From Gammaproteobacteria bacterium (GTDB lineage Bacteria > Pseudomonadota > Gammaproteobacteria > Pseudomonadales > Azotimanducaceae_A), in NCBI GenBank assembly GCA_002728935.1, contig PBWF01000004.1:31963-39808 (forward strand): DNA of 7,846 nt, read 5' to 3'. Under the pieces are notes generated by a model, which made no database searches, was not told where the DNA came from, and worked only from the letters and a program-made list of their open reading frames with translations. The translations under genes were made by a program, and so were the position numbers. This document shows positions 4,855 through 7,846 of the stretch, in pieces. Each line of letters opens with the position of its first letter. The stretch's first letter is position 1.

Positions 4855-6753
4855 TTAGGGATGGTTTGCGCGAGCAAGACGAGTGATGAACACCATCAAC
4901 GCGAGCAGGCTCGCAGTGAGCACTAGCGCGAGGATCGTGTCGCCAAATCGTGTTTTGATGCCGTAGCCAATGAGCGTGCGCGTGCGGCTATAGCCCTCGG
5001 GTAAGGGGAGCACATTATTCTGCTCGGTAAAGCGCTCATAGTCCCTCAGCATGGTGCGAAATCGTTCAGGTTCTAGTTCAGCTAAATCATTTGTCTCACC
5101 AGGGTCGGTGGCAATGTTGTAGAGCCGCCACTGCCCATCTCCCAAAGGTGGCTGGCTTTGATGGAGCTTGAAGTCGCCTTTGAACAGCGCGCGGTTTCCC
5201 GCAAGTTCATAGCCAACGAATTCATCCTCCTCGTATATCCTCGCTTCGTGGTCAGCGAGGAGGGGCAAGAGGTTTTTCCCTGTCATTGGCAGGATGGGCC
5301 GGCCGGCGAAGCGCTTGTTTGGGTGAGACACGCCCGCGGCCGATAAAATGGTGGCCGCGATGTCAGTCGCCCAGGCGAACGCATGCGTGATCTCATCCTT
5401 TGCCTGAACCATCGGACCAGAAATAATGAGCGGCACGCGCATGCCGCCTTCCCCTGCGTGAAACTTGTATTCGGCGAGCGGGCTCGCGGCGGCGCTAGCA
5501 AAACTAGGGCTAATGGTATTAAAACTACCCTGGGTCCCTAGTGTGGACTCATCGATCGAGTAGCCCTGACGAGATAAAGACCAGCGATTGCCGGCGGTAT
5601 CTTGCTTGGGCGCGCCGCTCGCTTCAGCTCCATTATCTGATGTAAAAATGAACAGTGTGTTGGCAAGCTCTCCGCGCTCAGCAAGGAAATTTTGGAGACG
5701 ACCAATCTCAGCATCCATCGCGCTGACCATCCCTGCGTAAACTGCCATCCGCTTCGCTTCATACTGCTGCTCTGCTGGAGTTAACGCGTCCCAATCACTG
5801 GTGCTGTTCATTTCCCGGCGGGCAGCGCCTTGCGGGACAATGCCCAAGTCCACGGCGCTTTCATGGCGAGCCGCGCGAATCTCGTGCCATCCCGTGAGGT
5901 AGGTCTCCTCATAGGGTGCGGTGTATTCCTCGGGGGCTTGCACTGGAATATGAACGGCTTGAAAGGGCAGGTAAGCGAAAAAAGGAGCGCTGTCGCCGAG
6001 CTCGCTGTCGATGAATGAGATCATCCGGTCGACGAGGTAGGACGAGGAATAAACCCCGCTGGGCCTACGGATGGGTTCACCATTCTCAGTCCAGGTGGCG
6101 TCATCATAGATAGGGATATAGGTCTTGTGTTCCCAGTTGTCTGCGCCAGACTCCATTAGCGCAAGGCTCTGTTCGAACCCCCTTGAATACGGGCGCTGGT
6201 GAGGGTCGCTACCAAGGTGCCATTTGCCACTCAAGTACGTGTGATAACCAGATGCCTCGAGCAGGCTTGCAATCGTTACCACCCGATCGCTAAGCGTCCC
6301 TAGATGCTCGTTGGTCGCTCGATGAGCTGCGGGCACCATCTCCGGGATCGTTGGAACCCCCGCTAAGTGATTGGATACCCCCGTTAGCATCATCGCTCGA
6401 GAAGGCGCGCAATTCGCCGCAGTGTGAAAGTTAGAAAATCGAACGCCACTAGCTGCGAGCTGGTCGAGTACGGGCGTTTTGATCTCGCTGCCATAGGACG
6501 CTAAATCGCTGAAACCAAGATCATCGGCCAGAATAAAAACGATGTTGGGTCGGGCACTCGTTACTCGCGCACTATCTAGGATAGCGCCTGGCGTATTCGG
6601 CGCAGCAGGCCTAGCCCCAATCCTGCTTCCATGGGCCACATCAAGCTCGTCTAACGGTTCAGCAAAGGTCAGTCCGCTAAAGAGATATAAAGCAGCGGCC
6701 GTCACCAAAAGATTTACGCGGCTGGTCATTGGTAGATTCACGGGCAGGGTCAC
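4855..6753 (-). CDS. Cys-type sulfatase (arylsulfatase family), exported, with C-terminal membrane anchor
   Basis: A 632-residue type I sulfatase that would hydrolyse sulfate esters outside the cytoplasm. A signal peptide lies near residues 9-31, with probable cleavage after TFA. The alkaline-phosphatase-fold core starts at RPNIVFILADDLG (68-80; metal ligands Asp77, Asp78). The signature NCAPSR (114-119) has Cys115, the residue matured to formylglycine. KWHLG (177-181), His268 in AVHIP, SDNG (372-375; Asp373, Asn374) and Lys430 before FHAGEGGMRVP complete the expected active site, so it looks functional. The C-terminus has a hydrophobic helix (about 606-624) followed by a basic tail, RLARANHP, suggesting membrane anchoring. 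The GTG start overlaps the stop of the upstream membrane gene (GTGA). An in-frame ATG at 6729 would give a cleaner signal peptide; neither has a good ribosome binding site. No formylglycine-generating enzyme is in the window. Substrate is unknown. Confidence 0.93.
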   Translation of the reverse strand: MTLPVNLPMTSRVNLLVTAAALYLFSGLTFAEPLDELDVAHGSRIGARPAAPNTPGAILDSARVTSARPNIVFILADDLGFSDLASYGSEIKTPVLDQLAASGVRFSNFHTAANCAPSRAMMLTGVSNHLAGVPTIPEMVPAAHRATNEHLGTLSDRVVTIASLLEASGYHTYLSGKWHLGSDPHQRPYSRGFEQSLALMESGADNWEHKTYIPIYDDATWTENGEPIRRPSGVYSSSYLVDRMISFIDSELGDSAPFFAYLPFQAVHIPVQAPEEYTAPYEETYLTGWHEIRAARHESAVDLGIVPQGAARREMNSTSDWDALTPAEQQYEAKRMAVYAGMVSAMDAEIGRLQNFLAERGELANTLFIFTSDNGAEASGAPKQDTAGNRWSLSRQGYSIDESTLGTQGSFNTISPSFASAAASPLAEYKFHAGEGGMRVPLIISGPMVQAKDEITHAFAWATDIAATILSAAGVSHPNKRFAGRPILPMTGKNLLPLLADHEARIYEEDEFVGYELAGNRALFKGDFKLHQSQPPLGDGQWRLYNIATDPGETNDLAELEPERFRTMLRDYERFTEQNNVLPLPEGYSRTRTLIGYGIKTRFGDTILALVLTASLLALMVFITRLARANHP

Positions 6754-7118
6754 TTCATGCGTCGATAAGCGATGAGCAACATTGAGGTGATAATCAGCTC
6801 AATGGCGATTTGGGCGGTTGCAAAGCTTGCGTCATGCACGAGCCAAGCCAGTGTTCGGCCGAGGGCTGCAATCATGCAGAGCATCATGGTGGGTACCAGC
6901 CAGGTTCGGTTCTGGGTAATCAGAGCGGCAATACCGCATAGGGAACCAGTGAGGAAAAAACTGGCAATGTCCGCTACTTGTGAGGAGCGTCCCAGACCTT
7001 GCCCCAGATCAAATCCGAATTCCGGCGCTACAGCCGCGGGTTCGATGAGCCAGCGAAGTCCGATGAGCAAAAAGAGAAGCGTGGGCAACAGAATCAGTAT
7101 GGGATTGAGATAACGCAT
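6750..7118 (-). CDS. Small four-helix membrane protein, DUF4345-like
   Basis: A 122-residue inner-membrane protein with four hydrophobic segments, roughly at 5-24, 50-68, 73-94 and 102-118. Recognisable patches are LRWLIEP (21-27), GLGRSSQVADIASFFLTG (41-58), GRTLAWLVHDA (87-97) and the last helix with a buried Glu107. This pattern matches my recollection of DUF4345, a family of small membrane proteins with no established function. The start is well supported: ATG at 7118 with AGGAG six bases upstream. Its TGA stop shares four bases with the sulfatase GTG start, so the two are likely translationally coupled and co-transcribed. One could infer a role in helping the sulfatase or handling its product, but nothing in the sequence proves it. 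The coding call is strong, the family assignment moderate. Confidence 0.75.
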   Translation of the reverse strand: MRYLNPILILLPTLLFLLIGLRWLIEPAAVAPEFGFDLGQGLGRSSQVADIASFFLTGSLCGIAALITQNRTWLVPTMMLCMIAALGRTLAWLVHDASFATAQIAIELIITSMLLIAYRRMK

Positions 7119-7276
7119 ATGAGGCTCCTGCCTGTGATGGGGTTTGGTTGCTACTTCTCGTGCTGTGAGTAGTCCTCTGAATCAGGTCAATGTTGGCGTC
7201 TAAATGGTGGACCGTTTCCGATATCTGATCTGGCCTTGCCTTTTTAGCCACCAGTTTCGTCACGGGTGAGTGGTGG
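7119..7276 (-). promoter_or_regulatory. Intergenic region between the TetR gene and the sulfatase operon, likely promoter/operator zone
   Basis: These 158 bases are the largest gap in the minus-strand gene series, so an operon promoter would be expected here. CCACCA (7248-7253) and TGGTGG (7271-7276) could form a 6-base-pair stem just after the TetR stop, a possible weak terminator without a T-run. A minus-strand TTGACC (7185-7190) looks like a -35 box, but I find no good -10 at normal spacing. No convincing long palindrome for TetR binding is visible. The function of this stretch is inferred from position. Confidence 0.3.
7125..7129 (-). promoter_or_regulatory. Ribosome binding site of the DUF4345-like gene
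   Basis: Minus-strand AGGAG lies six bases before the ATG at 7118, an ideal Shine-Dalgarno arrangement for the first gene of the presumed sulfatase operon. Confidence 0.7.
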
Positions 7277-7846
7277 TCATGTGATGGACTCGGTGTCGCT
7301 TGAAGGTTTGATGGTGAACATGCCCTCAATCGCATCAATCAGCTGGTTGACGAACTTCAGCGCTGCCTTACCTCGAAACGCGTTCGGCTGCCTCGCGTGG
7401 TGGCCCATCATGGTTGAGCCCATGCGGATGGCGATATCCAAGCGTTGTCGAAACGTGTCATCGTCTAAATGGTTGAGGGCCTCTCGGAGAAGTGACCCGA
7501 GTTGCTCTCCACTCTCACCGCCGCCACCGAACTGATTCGCGATTTCGATAGCAGAAAACGGGGTTTTCGCGAGTTCTTGGGAGAAGGTTGCTATGTACAG
7601 GCGTCGCGACGTCGATTCTTTGGCGAGCAAGAATTCTGGTAAAACCATTAACGAGCAGAGTTCGCGGATCGTCGGTGGGGTCCTTTTCTGGAGTAGCGCA
7701 CTCAGCATTTCTCCCCGTTTTTGTCGAGCTTCGAGCCAGCGGCGCTCATTAATCGCGCTAACGAGGCCCTGCAGGTTACCGAAGTGGTACTGGAGCGCCG
7801 ATTCATTTTTCTGGCCCGCGCGTTTGACGATCTCTCGCAGAGGCAC
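7277..7846 (-). CDS. TetR/AcrR-family transcriptional regulator (partial, N-terminus outside window)
   Basis: 189 codons are visible, ending at TGA (7277-7279). The frame runs off the window edge. The terminal GTG is probably an internal valine, because about 25-35 residues of a normal TetR N-terminus are missing. What remains starts inside the DNA-binding domain: PLREIVKRAG, then the turn and recognition helix with ESALQYHFGN, followed by LQGLVSAINERR. This matches the TetR consensus, where the recognition helix runs into YxHF. The rest (about 150 residues) is the variable helical ligand and dimer domain. It includes an acidic Gly-rich loop, FGGGGESGEQ, and a region with STMMGHHARQP. It lies upstream of, and in the same direction as, the DUF4345-sulfatase-GST genes across a 158-base gap, so it may regulate them, its own gene, or something beyond the window. 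The ligand is unknown. Confidence 0.85.
   Translation of the reverse strand: MPLREIVKRAGQKNESALQYHFGNLQGLVSAINERRWLEARQKRGEMLSALLQKRTPPTIRELCSLMVLPEFLLAKESTSRRLYIATFSQELAKTPFSAIEIANQFGGGGESGEQLGSLLREALNHLDDDTFRQRLDIAIRMGSTMMGHHARQPNAFRGKAALKFVNQLIDAIEGMFTIKPSSDTESIT

Noticed and set aside
7162..7190. A sigma-70 promoter for the sulfatase operon starting from TTGACC
   Set aside because: No acceptable -10 box occurs at 15-19 bases spacing on the minus strand.
7009..7338. A 109-codon minus-strand frame bridging the gap between the TetR and DUF4345-like genes
   Set aside because: It overlaps both well-supported genes in another frame and its low-complexity Ser/His/Thr-rich translation looks non-coding.

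Overview
The window reads like a piece of a free-living, probably marine, gammaproteobacterial chromosome. It is moderately GC-rich by eye, densely coded, and carries no RNA genes, phage, CRISPR or intact insertion sequence that I can see. The taxonomic guess is an inference. It rests mainly on a FabH-type enzyme of the Pseudomonas PA3286 kind, together with a sulfatase, a DUF1330 protein and an extended GST, a mix familiar from oligotrophic marine Gammaproteobacteria.

Left part (1-3684). The window opens with the last 71 codons of a plus-strand gene, probably a PHP-type phosphoesterase. A 208-base convergent gap follows, holding small repeats and a hairpin. Next, on the minus strand, is a complete beta-ketoacyl-ACP synthase III-like enzyme of the type that primes fatty acid synthesis from medium-chain acyl-CoA. 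A divergent promoter region (about 1556-1765) separates it from a plus-strand Nramp-superfamily transporter. That transporter lacks both classical metal-binding motifs. It is followed by a GTG-started DUF1330 protein of 144 residues.

Right part (3681-7846). All genes here are on the minus strand, so they read from right to left: a TetR-family regulator cut by the window edge, then a four-helix DUF4345-like membrane protein, a secreted or periplasmic Cys-type sulfatase with a C-terminal membrane anchor, and a GST-fold protein with a long C-terminal extension. The membrane protein and the sulfatase overlap by four bases (GTGA), and the sulfatase and GST genes are 25 bases apart. These three are therefore very likely one operon, possibly controlled by the TetR protein 158 bases upstream. 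The operon ends head-on against the DUF1330 gene, and the two stop codons overlap.

No gene cluster here is clearly a new system. The points most worth a second look are the Nramp-like carrier without its DPGN and MPH motifs, and the small operon pairing a membrane-anchored sulfatase with a DUF4345-like protein and an extended GST.
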